Below are positions 1 to 11,671 of a stretch of DNA of 64,000 nucleotides, piece after piece. The stretch is from Heliocidaris tuberculata. Taxonomy: Eukaryota; Echinodermata; Echinoidea; Camarodonta; Echinometridae. A program made the position numbers and the translations under genes. Within the stretch, counting starts at the first letter, position 1. Every line of letters begins with the position of its first letter. The stretch is from NCBI GenBank assembly GCA_025618425.1, contig CM046842.1:22514248-22578247 (forward strand), read 5' to 3'. A model generated the notes under the pieces. The model worked only from the letters and a program-made list of their open reading frames with translations. It had not been told where the DNA came from and did not search any database.

Positions 1-227
1 GAAATTTAAAAAGGGGGTTACAAAATATCTTGAAAGTCATAGAAAAATTGGTGGAGCGTCCAAGTCTGCATGAAGTTGATGATGGTCTGAGGCGGTCTGG
101 TAGGGAACGGTGAGTGGTTGTTTGGATCTAGAACTTGGAGTAACCTATATTCAGTATGGAGTAAAATATGTTCAGAGTTTCAGAGCAGAGTATGAACTGG
201 GAAAATATTATGATTATTATGAACATA

Positions 228-302
228 TACAGGGTGTCCTAACAAGTAGTCTCTCCTCTGGTCCAGGTTGTGATCATTGATTTCTTTTGGGGACACCCTG
301 TA
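228..302. mobile_element. Short mariner-like MITE remnant
   Basis: The ends are a near-perfect inverted repeat: TACAGGGTGTCC at the left and GGACACCCTGTA at the right, bounded by TA. This resembles Tc1/mariner termini. Only about 75 bp remain and there is no transposase. The preceding 227 bases hold nothing I recognise. Confidence 0.55.
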
Positions 303-344
303 CGGTATTGATTTAGTTCTAACCTCATGTGCAAGTGCCTTAGA

Positions 345-866
345 CCCCGTTCTCACTCACTTTGAAAGTGGACTTTTGGAGCGGTCTATCTAAGACCCGT
401 TCCTCAGGAACGGTTCTTAGGTGAGTGTGAACGGTCAAAGTGGTCCAGGAAGTGGTCTTCTGGACCGCTCCAGAAGACCACCTCGGGGAGGTGGTCTTGA
501 GGAACGGGTCTTATTAAGAGCGGTATGGACCGCTCTAAACGTGCAATGTGAACGAAAGCATACTTCAACCGGAAGTGAGCCAGTGACGTTCCGCGCACAA
601 AACAAAGCAAAAGCAATCGATCGGGCAGCCGGCAGGCACGCTACGGTACATCAGTTTGTATTCCGCGCGAAAAATTTGACCCGCTGAACTGAGCTGCCAT
701 AGCAACGAGGCCACTTTGAATCGTGGAGCGGTTTGAGCGAGAAAAACTCCTCGGAGTGTGAACGCTAGCAAACCGTTCCTCAAGACCCGTTCCTCTGGAG
801 CGGTCTAACTAAGACCACTTTCAAAAGTGAGTGAGAAAGACCACTTTCAAAAGTGAGTGAGACAAC
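345..866. mobile_element. Foldback/MITE element with GTGAGTGAGA ends
   Basis: TCTCACTCACTTT near 351 is answered by AAAGTGAGTGAGA ending at 861. Inside are several complementary blocks such as GGAGCGGTCT, AAGACCCGTTCCTC and GAACGG. The right terminal block (ACCACTTTCAAAAGTGAGTGAGA) occurs twice in tandem at about 810-861. CTTAGA lies on both flanks (340 and 866) and may be the target duplication. The interior is GC-richer than the surroundings. The short ORFs in it are palindromic shadows. Confidence 0.65.
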
Positions 867-1497
867 TTAGATTTTATCCTGCTATTGATGTTATCCCATT
901 GTCATTCTGGTAACAAGTGATCATGCAAAGTAACAAACTTTGAAACTGTGCTAATAACAGGACTTTACCATTAACAAACTCTAGCTCCCATATGCCATGT
1001 ACTTAAAAAGTGATAAATTTCCATTTTTTTTAAAAAGAAAATATCGAATCATACATGTACCCTAGAAAAAAAAACAACAAACAATTGCACATATATTTTT
1101 ACACAGAACCTGTGTAAAACGAATGTATTCCTCCACCAACAACTAAGAAAATTAAAATCATGACATTTTCTCTAAAGAGCAAACCAAGATTGCCAGAGTT
1201 GGCAGAATTCTGCTTTCTTTGAGAATTTTGCCCGCTTTAGCATCTAGCATTATGCTAGGCATAATTCGACAAAATCTAGCAGAATTTTAGCATAATTCTG
1301 GTGTTTGTTTTTTGTTTTTTGCTTGTCAGAGAATTTTTGAGTAAAAATTCCCCCCCCCCCAAATGCTGATAACCTTTTTTTTTTTTTTTTGCTTGTCAGA
1401 GATTTTTTCAGTATTATTTTGATTCAGCAGTAAAATTTTTGATTTTGCAGAATTTTCGCTTCTCCCTAGCAGAATAGTATTTTTTTCGCTGGCCACA
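867..1497. other. No gene recognised
   Basis: AT-rich sequence with homopolymer runs (C10 and T16 near 1350-1390) and a locally repetitive stretch around 1190-1490 built from AGCAGAATTTTAGCAT-like words. I see no coding signal. Confidence 0.5.
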
Positions 1498-1615
1498 TTG
1501 CATTACACCTTATTAGAACCATGTAGCACTAAAAGAAAATTTTTATTGTTGCCAATTTGAAGAACAAAACGTGATCAATTTAGCCCTTGATTAATTCCTG
1601 CCATGAAAGGGTTAA
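1498..1615. mobile_element. End fragment of the TTAA-type (piggyBac-like) MITE family
   Basis: This segment matches one end of the roughly 415-bp elements at 22254, 43749 and 50136. It shares the block around TTGCCAATTTGAAGAACAAA and ends in GAAAGGGTTAA. The other half is missing. Confidence 0.7.
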
Positions 1616-1689
1616 CGCAGTCAGGCATATATACTTGAAATGAGTTATATTTATGTTGTTGTATCTTCCTTATTGTTATCTTGTATTTG

Positions 1690-1800
1690 TATACAGGGCC
1701 CCCTGGAAGCATTACTGTGCATGATTACTGACGGGGCTACCCTGTTTAACTAAAACGAAAAAAAAAAAATAAATAAAAAATAAAATTAGCAAGGTAGCTA
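1690..1800. mobile_element. Possible 3' tail of a retroposon
   Basis: A GGGCCCCCTGGAAGCA block and a GGGGCTACCCTGTTTAACTA block are followed by an A-rich tail (AAAAAAAAAAAATAAATAA). This resembles the 3' ends of non-LTR elements in marine animals. No coding part is visible. Confidence 0.35.
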
Positions 1801-1854
1801 TAATTCGAAATAATAAAGATATTGTTTCTGTTGAAATTAGGCAACGAAAGTTAC

Positions 1855-2248
1855 GATTAGAAGATCTTTCAGTTTTAAAGGACTCTTCTCGTTACCATCT
1901 CATTTAATTTTCACCATAGCGTATTGAAAGAGATAGCTTTGACATTTATGGTACGCAAGGATACTTATTAGATAGATAAGTGGCAATTATCAGATTTGAA
2001 AAGGGCACATTTCAGAAGGCGAAAATGGCACTTATCAGCGAGATAATGTGGCAATTATCTGATTTGAAAAGGGACACTTTTCAGAAAGAGAAAAGAGGGC
2101 ACTTATCAGAAGGGGAAAGGGCACTTATTAGAAAGGAAAATTAGAAGATTAAAAGATCTTTTAGTTTTAAAGGACTCATCTCGTTACCATCTCATATCAT
2201 TGTAACCATAGCGTATTGAAAGAGATATCTGTGACATTTGTACGCAAG
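1855..2248. repeat. Direct duplication of a ~100-bp block around a short-period repeat
   Basis: The block at 1855-1960 (AAGATCTTTCAGTTTTAAAG to TACGCAAG) recurs with a few changes at 2152-2248. Between them, a shorter unit containing GGCAATTATC(A/T)GATTTGAAAA and GGGCACTTATCAGA is also repeated. It lies about 500 bp upstream of the B-box gene A start and could be regulatory or simply repetitive. Confidence 0.6.
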
Positions 2249-2717
2249 TGCTGTCACAGGTGACATTATGAAGCTCTGAATAGTTCCCATCACTAGAGTT
2301 AGGCTTATCAAAGAAATACGCATTATATCAAACGTCACACGTCATACCATGAACCTTATATATATTTTCTAAAATTGAAAATTCTAGTAAAAAGAAATGG
2401 AATGAAAACAGTCTAATTACCTAAAAAATTGAGAGATATGAGACATGTTTGCCATACAAATCGCATGGGTTCATCTTGACCGTTGTCGTTTTTTCTTATA
2501 TTCCTATTTAGCCGCCCCATCATAGCGATTTAAACTATAAATTCATTTCATTTCATTTTTTTTTTTTTACTAAAATGTTATGAAATAAGATGATTCTTTT
2601 GTAAGTCTGCATCATTTCCTAATTATTGTTCATTCCTTATCCCATTGAATATTGTTGATCACATGTTTTGAGTGTCATTCCTATTTCCGTTTACACATTT
2701 TTTAGGTATCTAATATA

Positions 2718-4370
2718 ATGACGTCTGAATTCACGGATGAAAGGAACGACGCACGATTTAAAACCAGAAAGGCATGGTCATGTGACAAGCACAACGAGCC
2801 AATCAAATTCTACTGTAAGAGACATGCTATTCCTATTTGTAAACCGTGTGCAACCAAATACCATGGTCAGGCGCCATGTAAACTAGATGATATTGAAGAC
2901 GTCATTTTAGAGATGAGAAGAGAGCTGGAAGATAAATTATCGGAGATAAAAGAAACTAAAATGCGTTTACAGGGACTTGAGTCCTCATTCAACTCCCGCG
3001 AAGGTTGGGTTAGCAGCTATTTTCAAGCAATCAACTGCGATGTGAATGATACGTTCGAAGATCGACTGAGGAAGGAGAAAGAAGCACAGAGGGAAGAAAT
3101 TCGCTTGATCAATATAGAAGCTGACGAGGAGATCCGAATCATAAACGAGAAAAGGGAAGCTCGGATAAAGAAATGCCTGGAAGATGATGGAGAGCAGCGA
3201 GAAAAAAGTATCAAAGAAACTCGTGACAAAAATCTTGCGGATATAAACACGATAGCTACGACGGTTAGGAGCAGGATAAGTAATCTCCGAAATAAACACA
3301 TGTGGATTACCAATGCGGTTGAGGACAGCGCCCGCACCATAACTAAATTAAAGCAAGACGACAAAGAGTTAGTAAACCAAGCTTCGGGAGTCATTGCAGC
3401 GCTCGAAGAGATTCTGAGTGATGCTGCTGATCGGAAAACTGCAGAAAAGTTGTCCTCATTAAAAGACGCAGTGAAGAGGGTCAAGTTTATCGAGGGCGAT
3501 GTAAATGGGGAACACTTCTCGAGGATTGATGGTTACATCGGGGAATGGGAGCTTGCTGACTCTTTCCAGCTTCCGTCATCGGTAGAAGAGGCCTACCTTG
3601 ATGGGATGATCTCCGACGATGAGGGCGCCACATCAGCCTTAGACAGCCATTGTTTCTATGTGACTACGTTCAGCAGTGGCCACACTGAGAAGGTTGCCCA
3701 GTCGACAGCTCAAACGTGCATAGTATCGTGTGCTCCCTTTTCCACCAACATGGTTGTGTGTGGCATGTGGATAGACATGAGACCTGAGACATCAAATGTT
3801 CATATTTCTTTGTACGACAGACACTGGCAGCTCATCAGGAATATTGAGATACCGAGAAACACATCTGATTGGCACACAACCGTGTACGTTGATGCTGACA
3901 GGAGTGGCATGATTCTTGCCGTGGAGCGTTACCAAGCGAACATCCACGTCATTAATCCTGATGACGGCAGGATAATTGACACGCTAACCGTTAGCGGCAA
4001 GGTGTGTGACCAGCTGGGGGCGTTGTCATCAGGTGACATCGCCTTGCAGACTACCGAAAATGAATTCACCATCATCTCTCCTGAAGGCATCCCAAAGGCA
4101 TCTATCAGCAGAAGAGAGTGGGACTGGTCTCGCTGTGGAGTGGACAGACTAACCAACACGCTGTACGTCGCCTACTGGGACGAAGAACACAAGACATGGT
4201 CAGTAGATCGAGTATCAAGCCATGCTACAATTGAGGCAAAGAGGATCGTAGCTTTCCAAAAGTCGGATCGCACCCGTTATATCAGTCCTAGCTACGTCAC
4301 CCCGTCCGGTAGACTGGTGTGCTGTAACGGTGACAAGCTGTTTCTATACAAAAAGTCGTTGGTAATATAA
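2718..4370 (+). CDS. B-box zinc finger/coiled-coil/beta-propeller-like protein (TRIM-like), copy A
   Basis: A 550-residue single-exon ORF. Residues ~20-55 form a B-box-like zinc site: C22-x2-H25, C33-x2-H36, then C41, C44, H49 and C54. There is no RING before it. Residues ~60-270 are charged and heptad-like, as in TRIM coiled coils. Residues ~285-550 are a beta-rich C-terminal region with recurring strand-turn units (YDRHWQLIRNIEIPRN, IHVINPDDG) that suggests an NHL/WD-like propeller. Such proteins usually act in the cytoplasm as ubiquitin-related or immune scaffolds; without a RING, ligase activity is unlikely. A splice acceptor (TTTTTTAG, 2698-2705) sits 12 nt before the ATG, so the 5'UTR is probably spliced, as in copy B. 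The C-terminal region is about 45% identical to copy B by eye, but copy A has a coiled coil about 60 residues longer. The exact propeller family is uncertain. Confidence 0.85.
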   Translation: MTSEFTDERNDARFKTRKAWSCDKHNEPIKFYCKRHAIPICKPCATKYHGQAPCKLDDIEDVILEMRRELEDKLSEIKETKMRLQGLESSFNSREGWVSSYFQAINCDVNDTFEDRLRKEKEAQREEIRLINIEADEEIRIINEKREARIKKCLEDDGEQREKSIKETRDKNLADINTIATTVRSRISNLRNKHMWITNAVEDSARTITKLKQDDKELVNQASGVIAALEEILSDAADRKTAEKLSSLKDAVKRVKFIEGDVNGEHFSRIDGYIGEWELADSFQLPSSVEEAYLDGMISDDEGATSALDSHCFYVTTFSSGHTEKVAQSTAQTCIVSCAPFSTNMVVCGMWIDMRPETSNVHISLYDRHWQLIRNIEIPRNTSDWHTTVYVDADRSGMILAVERYQANIHVINPDDGRIIDTLTVSGKVCDQLGALSSGDIALQTTENEFTIISPEGIPKASISRREWDWSRCGVDRLTNTLYVAYWDEEHKTWSVDRVSSHATIEAKRIVAFQKSDRTRYISPSYVTPSGRLVCCNGDKLFLYKKSLVI

Positions 4371-4607
4371 ATTCAATTAGGATGGAAATCCATGAAAAAT
4401 ATTGGTAAAAACTGAAAATCCTCTTTGACATTGTCGGCAAAATACAATTCAAGTCAGTTCAGTTCAGTTAGATATTTCACATTTCGCATTTTAAAAACTG
4501 TTACAAGAAGAAAGAAATATAATAGTTAAGGATGATTCTCAGTAGGCCTATTGTAATTTTCTTGAGGTGCAAGTTGTTGTGTAAGAGCCGTTAATGAGGC
4601 ATTTTAT

Positions 4608-5033
4608 CAGTCAGACCCAACTCCGGAAAACCGAGCACAGGTATATACTCTGAAAACGGCGTATAGGGCTAGATGAATATAGAGCCCTCATCGTTCAGTG
4701 CTAGGCAATGTGTACAAAAGGCATGGGGGAAATTGTGCAATGTCGACCTGCTGTTGATAATATATTTTTCAAAAATAATGCTGCGGATATATTTATTTCA
4801 AATGTTAGCCATTTGAAAGTCATTTCATATGAGGAATCATTCAAGGATTTTGAAGATAATTGACACGCAGCATTATTTTTAAGAATATGTACATCGTTGG
4901 CAGGTTGACTATGGAAGATTTCCCCCATGCCTTTTGTACAACCTGTCTTGCACTGAACGATGAGGGCTATATATTCATAAGCCGTTTTCGGAGTATATAC
5001 CTGTGCTCGGTTTTCCGGAGTTGGGTCTGACTG
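4608..5033. mobile_element. Complete foldback transposable element with TTTAT target duplication
   Basis: The element is close to one long palindrome: CAGTCAGACCCAACTCCGGA at the left and its complement at the right end. The arms of about 200 bp pair almost throughout (TATATACCTGTGCTCGG, GGCATGGGGGAAATT and others) around a short unpaired centre near 4790-4860. TTTAT occurs directly on both flanks (4603-4607 and 5034-5038). It has no transposase and sits about 240 bp after gene A. Confidence 0.85.
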
Positions 5034-6237
5034 TTTATAGTGAAAATTGTTTTTTTCTAGAAAGTAGCAAAGAAGTAAATATGTGCAGAATTATGCCACA
5101 TCACTGACTGACCATCTTTACCCGTTTGACACGGCATAAGATAGGAGCAAGCAAAGTGTCTTTGTATAGCACATGAATAGTATACTTCAGCAAGAAAGTC
5201 ACATAGTTTTAGTCAGTGTGCTTGGGCGTGTAAATTATGTGTATGTTTGTGGGTGTGTGCGTGTGTGTGGTTGCTTTATTAGTGAAGCTCCAAGAGTTTT
5301 AATAGTATCCAAAGTATTTAATCATGTTCACAAATATCACCAATGTTCACTAAATGATATTTTTATGCACAGAGTACAACATTGTATTTAAAGCAAAAGT
5401 AATAAACGGATCCGAGGGGGGGGGGGGGGGGGGCAGACGCATAAAAAATATGACGCATTTATGGAAAGGCCTGATACCAATCGTGTTTGTAATTATTGTT
5501 ACTGCAAGTTAAGCTACGAGATAGATACAACTGTCATACCTGAAAACACACACTTTGCTATCACTTTATTTATTCCTATCAACAAACAATTACAATTGCT
5601 AACATACCATATATATGACAAAATACATTGTCATGAAGAAGTTACATTCAGGAGAATTGATTCAATATCAAGTTAGATTAATGAAACAACGTCTTCTAAT
5701 AAAAACAAATGGTTATAAATTTGATGAAGTTACTGGCATATTATTAGAAAGATGTGTCACTCTGGCTTGGTAGAGATACAAGTATAAGAAAAGTTAATAT
5801 AACGGAGAGACATATAAAAGATTTATCTTTATGTATATTTTGAATTACTCAGCACACATCTGAATATAGCACACATGCTTTTAGCGCACACACAGGAAAA
5901 GCCAACAATATCATGTAAGATACTGTGTCTCTATTACAAAATATGGACTAAAGTCTTCAATGGAGAGCACAAAATATACTTCGTCTTATAAGTACATACA
6001 ACCAACACCAAAATATACATTCTTATGTATGATGATGATAGACTAATATACAAAACATTGAATACAAAGAACGAAGCTGTTATATATAAGTAGTTCAATT
6101 TTCACAAAACCCTGAACTGTTATTTTAAATGTCTTATCGCATATTTCCCTATATTCAAGTTGAATAGAAGAGAAGAATACAAAAAGATGAGACCCATGAA
6201 GAGGACTAAACCCTCACTCTCTGACTTGTCTAACAAG

Positions 6238-7136
6238 TTAACCCTTTCAAGACAATTGACCACATTTTGTGGTTAGGCTCAATAACTTTTGATTCAGAGC
6301 TCTAGAAAATATACCAGATGCATGAGTAGAAAGAGTAAAAATTTCTGCATACACTAATGTATTTTTGTTTCATGACCATATTGCGTTTGATGCCAGGAAT
6401 TTTTAAAACAAGAATAAGCTTTAAAGGGATTGATTAACTTTGCCCAGGACTGAAAAAAAAATATCATTGTTCCAGCTAATGCTGTAATCATAATTGCAAA
6501 CCTTTAGGTCAGACAGGAATCGCCTGAGTTTTATAAGCTGATCGGTCGTTTATATATCAAGATATTTACGATTGAACATTGATGTCGGGATAGAGTACCA
6601 CCGAACCCTAAAGAACTCTTTACGGTTGGCATACCTCGCTCTATCACAGAATACCGTACGGGCTGGGAAACCGCTCTGAAATCGCCAAGCGCCGGTGCTT
6701 GGTTTTTGTGACTGCAGCGCACCGAAGAAGCCGAGCGACTTGCGCTAGCGATCGCTAGCTTTTTTCTCTTTTTTAGGATAGTAAACGGGTTCCATTTTCT
6801 CTCATACTTTCACATATCCTTAATTATATATGTAGTTAGAGGATTGCACACAATTCACTGGAATTTGAGATGATTTCACAATTTTTCACAAAGTTAATCA
6901 ATCCCTTTAAAATCCTTAAATTGGCAACACATTGACAGGTTCAAAATCATTGTTTTTCATCAAAATTGGCAATTTTTCAACTTTTAATCAAAATTTGTAA
7001 CTATGAATATTGTTTTAGAAACATCACACCTTATTAGAACCATGTAGCACTAAAAGAAAAATATTATTGTTGCCAATTTGAAGAACAAAATGTGATCAAT
7101 TTAGCCCTTAGATAATTCCTGTCCTGAAAGGGTTAA
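6238..7136. mobile_element. TTAA-type (piggyBac-like) MITE carrying a nested insertion
   Basis: It starts TTAACCCTTTCAAGACA and ends TGTCCTGAAAGGGTTAA, so the termini are inverted and the flanks are TTAA, the target of piggyBac-type transposases. Once the nested 6421-6910 segment is set aside it matches the 415-bp family. It is in the opposite orientation to the copy at 22254 and about 85 bp away from the equivalent position, so the two insertions are independent. Confidence 0.88.
6421..6910. mobile_element. Second TTAA-flanked MITE nested in the first
   Basis: The termini are a perfect 20-bp inverted repeat: AAAGGGATTGATTAACTTTG at the left, with its complement ending at 6909. The flanks are TTAA (6421-6424 and 6907-6910). 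The host element reads through as AATAAGCT-TTAA-AATCCTT, showing a clean insertion at a TTAA. The interior is unrelated to the host element and relatively GC-rich, with no transposase ORF. Confidence 0.88.
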
Positions 7137-8023
7137 GTGAACAAAAGCTTGATAGTTCTGAGTTATATTTCTTGGAGTCATAAAGAGAAACATACATATC
7201 ACACATTTCTTGCATACCTAATTGTTTTTGTATGTGCAACTCAATGTTATATATGATTTTGTTGTGAAATATCCTAAGTTATTTTTAACCAATGGAAGAA
7301 GAATGTCAAAATGACAGATGGATCGATAATGTCAATTCAGTTCACTTGCATTGTGGCAAAGATATGCATTAAAGTTGGCATCACCTATTTGCAATGGGTG
7401 GAGGATTAGATGACTTTACAACTGTACAATTCTAATACATGATGAAAGTGTGTGTTGATTTTAATAAGTGTCTCCGAGACAGCTAGGCCTAAAATGTCTA
7501 CTATTTCGTATTGAGTTGCAAAACAGGGTCCTGTCTTTATAAGAGTGTTGATTGATCCGAATCAAGCCTTTATAATATAGGGCCCAGATCTAGACGTATA
7601 AATGTTCAGAGTTTACTTTCAAGCTACTCTCGGATGATTTATACTATGATAATTTGGAATTATTTAGTTTCACTGGCTATTCTGTAGGTTGCAATAGGTT
7701 TACAGTACCTTTAGAGCAGTGGTGGATTTAAGGGGGTGGGGCCACAGCGAGCCTGTACCCCCCCCTTTCAACTCAATTGGCATTCAGAAAGAACACATCG
7801 AAAAAAAGCCTCCTTATTTTGTTGATTTGTGCCCCTTTTAACATGTTTAAAAAATTCAGTTTAAATTATGTCCTATATGCAGTGTATTTCACAAAATCTG
7901 GATATATTTTGTGTACAGTGCATAAAAAATGTAGAATGTCATAAGAAAGAGTCTGGTGAAAGATTTCAGAAGAAAATAAATGTGAGTTTGAATCAAGATC
8001 AGTCATTGGGCTGTCTTTGGGGA

Positions 8024-8104
8024 TTAAGCTGTCGTGTCGTTATTGATGGGTATATCCACAGGGCTTGAGTAAGTAGGATTGGAGAAACATTCTTTTCTCG
8101 ATGT
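8024..8104 (-). pseudogene. Receptor last exon, duplicate copy (open frame)
   Basis: This is the counterpart of 22970-23050, with the same 81-nt length. An acceptor (TTTTACAG) precedes an open frame of 26 codons ending TAA. It keeps the FSNPTY motif, with changes elsewhere (TSRKEC for TSEKEG, SSPVDI for SNPVQF). It is the only part of the copy with no visible damage. Confidence 0.75.
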
Positions 8105-8826
8105 CTGTAAAATAAATAAAAGAATTGGAGCAGAGAGGAAGAGATAGAGTTAGCAAAAATAAGAGTGAGGGTGTGAGGGAGTGAATATTGAAAGGGAAAG
8201 CAGATAAAGGTTGAGATAAAGAGACAGAGAGGGAGATGGGATGGACATAGATGTCTATCAAGATTTCCTTCTTTTTTTTTTTTGGATTCCCATTCTAATT
8301 TGGCTTATATCTTTACAAAGATATTCTTCTTATTAAAATGTATGTAAGTAAAAAGGTATGAAATAGTTGAAGTTGAATAATGCATTTATTACTTGTGGGA
8401 TAACACATGAATACGGCAGGCAGTACATACTGATTATTAGCAATATACAGTCTTGTACTTTTTTATACTACATGTACTATGTGTACGACTTAACTCCTTT
8501 ATATTGTTGTCCTGCCATAATATTTTTCAGGACCCGACAAGTCATTGACTGGCCGTGATACAAACTCACCTACTCAAACACATGGTAGACAAAAAAGGTG
8601 GTTTTACTTCTAAAGTTAACGTGACCAAATTATTTTGAAAAAAAAAGAAAGATATTACACTATGTATTTTTATCTGTCGTGTTTGAGTAATAAATAAGAA
8701 GAAAATGGAAACAAATAAGTGTTTTCCTGCTATTTTTTTTCAGGCAAAACATAATTGAAGCAGTTTCCACTTATCATAACTGATATCCATTTTATCAAAA
8801 GAAGGTCCATGTATACAAGTACCTAC

Positions 8827-8876
8827 TGATGAAGTGCATCTTCCACTGGCTCCAGACATATATTTCACATGGCAAA
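8827..8876 (-). pseudogene. Penultimate receptor exon, duplicate copy (stop codon)
   Basis: Counterpart of 23578-23637. After the acceptor CTTCCAG it reads TTTGCCATG then TGA, and it is shorter than the parent exon. The donor GTAGGT is altered but usable. The in-frame stop makes it non-functional in the parental frame. Confidence 0.75.
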
Positions 8877-8984
8877 CTGGAAGGAAAAAGGAGAAAATAT
8901 TAAGACAATTAAGAGGATTTTACATGCTTTACATGTTTTACATGTTGAAGAGAATCATTCATTTGAAGAGATTCATTTGAATCT

Positions 8985-9795
8985 CTTCAAATCAAATCTC
9001 TTCAACATATTTCTGAAACTGAATTCAGATAAATGTGAATTCCTTATATTTGGTTCTAAAGTGCAGCTCAGTAAAATTGATTTTAATTCCATCTCATTTT
9101 CTGGCCACACAATTTGTTTGTCACAAACTTGTCGCAATCTTGGTGTTATGTTTGACTCGCATATGACAATGTCTAATCAATTTCAAATAGCTGCAGATCA
9201 GTTAGGTACCAATTACGTAATATCGGTTTTATTCGGAAATATTTGTCCAAGTCTGCCACTAATTTCCTCCCGTCTCGACTTTGGCAATGCCCTTCTGTTC
9301 AATTTACCCCAAAGTCTGTTGTCCATGCAAGCTCCAGAAGCTTCAAAATGCTGCGGCTCGCATTGTTATTCTGTCCACCAAGCGTACTCATATCTCTCCT
9401 CTTTTGCAGTCGCTACACTGGCTCCCTGTCAAACCACGCATTATTTTCAACATTTTGTTGCTCACTTTTCACTGCGCTCACGGTTCTGCTCCCCAATACA
9501 TGTCTTTAATTCAAAATTACACCCCCCGCAAGATCTTTGCGCTCATCCACTTCCAGTTCTCTTGTGATCCCTAAAGTCGCAAAATCTTGGGGAAAAGATC
9601 ATTTGCCCATGCTTGTCCTAAATTATGGAATAGCCTTCCTGAAGACATCAAAAAGTGCATAACATCTTATTCTTTTAAAAATCAGGTAAAAACATTTCTG
9701 CTTAATTCTTAATTAATTTCTACATGCGGCTTGAGCACTCCACAGAGTGAATTTGGCGCTATATAAGTTACATTTATCATTATTATTATTTATTA
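8985..9795 (+). mobile_element. 5'-truncated non-LTR retrotransposon (CR1/L2-like), frameshifted
   Basis: The translation near 9010-9200 contains LNSDKCEFLIFGSK and RNLGVMFDSHMTMS, typical of the C-terminal part of CR1/L2-type reverse transcriptases. The frame then shifts, and LQNAAARIV, LHWLPVKPRI and LLLTFHC follow near 9330-9470 in another frame. Next come an end-like segment (CTTCCTGAAGACATCAAAAA), the 3'UTR word GGCGCTATATAAGTTACA and a TTATTATTATT tail. It lies inside the duplicated receptor block and is absent from the parental equivalent, so it inserted after the duplication. Confidence 0.8.
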
Positions 9796-10707
9796 ATTAC
9801 CTTTGATCTGTGATCATCACATTTGAATACATGTAGTTTATTTCTTCAACGTGCTACATCCCTAAAACTTCTTCTGTATAATTTCGATTTGAAATAAAAT
9901 TTGTTCCTTTTATTCAATTAAAAAAAAAAAAAAACGAAATCACTCTTTACAAACTCTAGATGCCTTAACTGTTTTAAAATAAATTAATTACTTTTAAAAA
10001 TATGTGGATGTAGCATGTCTTGGACACACAGTGCACAATGTGCAGCAAACCACCTTCTATTGCATGGGAAAGTGAAGGTCTGTGTGCAACTCTGTGATTG
10101 GTCAGATCCAAGTTTATCTTTAAGATAGGAGGACACTGAAAATAGAGGCTTCAAATATATATGAAAGCCTGGCAGTGGTGATATGTACAGGTATCTGTAG
10201 AGAAATTAATTAATTCAACAAATGTATACGTGATCGTTTCATATTTGAATTGATTTGGATTTATTTCCACATCTAATTAAAAAAAAACAACAAAAAAACA
10301 AAAACATAAAACATCATTTTTTAAGGGCTTGCCGAAAAGTCAGAAATTTGGTCTGGTACCCCCTCCTCTTTACCCTTTCAATTTCATCAATTAGTGACCA
10401 TTGGGGCAATTTAACAATTGACTACTCGACGCTACAAGTATATGAGGAATCTCTGCCCATTCTTTATGTAGCAAAACATAGAAAAATTAGGAATACAACA
10501 AACCAATGAATGAAAATGCAACAAATATCCAAGTTTAAGGTAATGGTTCTCATTTTTAGGAACTTATTCACAATACAGAAGATAATGCAACAACCAATAA
10601 AAGCTATCAAATGGACGATTATTCACACTTTATTGCACATGACAAACATATCTTATTATTGGGAGAGAGGACGACACTAAATCTCCAAACATTGTTTGAA
10701 ATTTTAC

Positions 10708-10869
10708 CTGGAATAGGACATCGCTGGTAAGTGGTAGTGATCCTCTGTTCCATATTAACCCCCGGTCACCAGTCATACTCCATTTCTCTGTCATAAGACC
10801 GCCTACCAGAGTCCTCGTTTAGATGCTACTAGTTGCATCGTCCCCGCTCATGTAGTAATAAAACCTCAT
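10708..10869 (-). pseudogene. Duplicate copy of MAM exon j3 (stop codon)
   Basis: Same 162-nt length as the parent exon at 27284-27445, and both splice sites are kept. The start reads [12 protein letters not shown] as in the parent, but five codons later the frame hits TAA. Confidence 0.8.
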
Positions 10870-11671
10870 CTGCAGAAGACACACACCACGGATTGAGGAT
10901 AAATTGTTTCATACAGGATTTATTAAATGATGGGTCTCTTATCAACCTTTCTGGTGCCAATAAGTTTACAAAGAACTATCAAAAATACAATTTGTGAAGA
11001 CAAATTTTTGATCAAAATGCCCATTCCGTTGACTATATTCACCCTAGAAATACCTTATCCTTTCAAACTTAAGATATCTTGCTCTTAGTTTAAGCTCAAA
11101 ATATTGTTTTCTTTACAGCAATGTCAAACACACCAAAGTTACTTTCGATTACGTGCCCAATAATGTTATTACGGTTCTATATTAAAAATATTAACATAAA
11201 ATGAAAAATATGACTTAGAAAGATAAATATCTGTCGGTACAAACTGACCATAATCATACGAAATAGAAATAACCTCATGATTATCTTTTCAAACTCAAGA
11301 TATCTTACTCTTGCAAAATGGGGGAAAAATTGTAGAGTTTATTAAAGAGAAGAAACTTGCACCCAGATGATAGTAGGTTGATGATGACATTATGGGGTGG
11401 TGGGGGGGGGGGGGGGGGAGCAAGGTGTAAATTAAAATAAGGGAAATGATTCAAACTCGGGAATTGAAACCTTCCATACAATGGAATACAAAAAGTATAC
11501 ACACGATCAGACTTCAAAATCGCAGCGCGGTCCGGACGCAAATTCTCTAAGTGTGCCTGCTTCATGTAACAGTGGAGAAGCTGGTATTAAGAGGCGTTAA
11601 AAAAAAAAAATCCATAAAGGGTACTATCAGGCTGTCTTGCCCCACCAATGCGAAAAACTGATCGACGCTCC

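Noticed and set aside
4701..4928. 75-codon minus-strand ORF
   Set aside because: Lies entirely inside the palindromic foldback element.
8869..9567. 232-codon ORF as a host gene
   Set aside because: Frame joins unrelated upstream sequence to a frameshifted CR1/L2-like LINE end.
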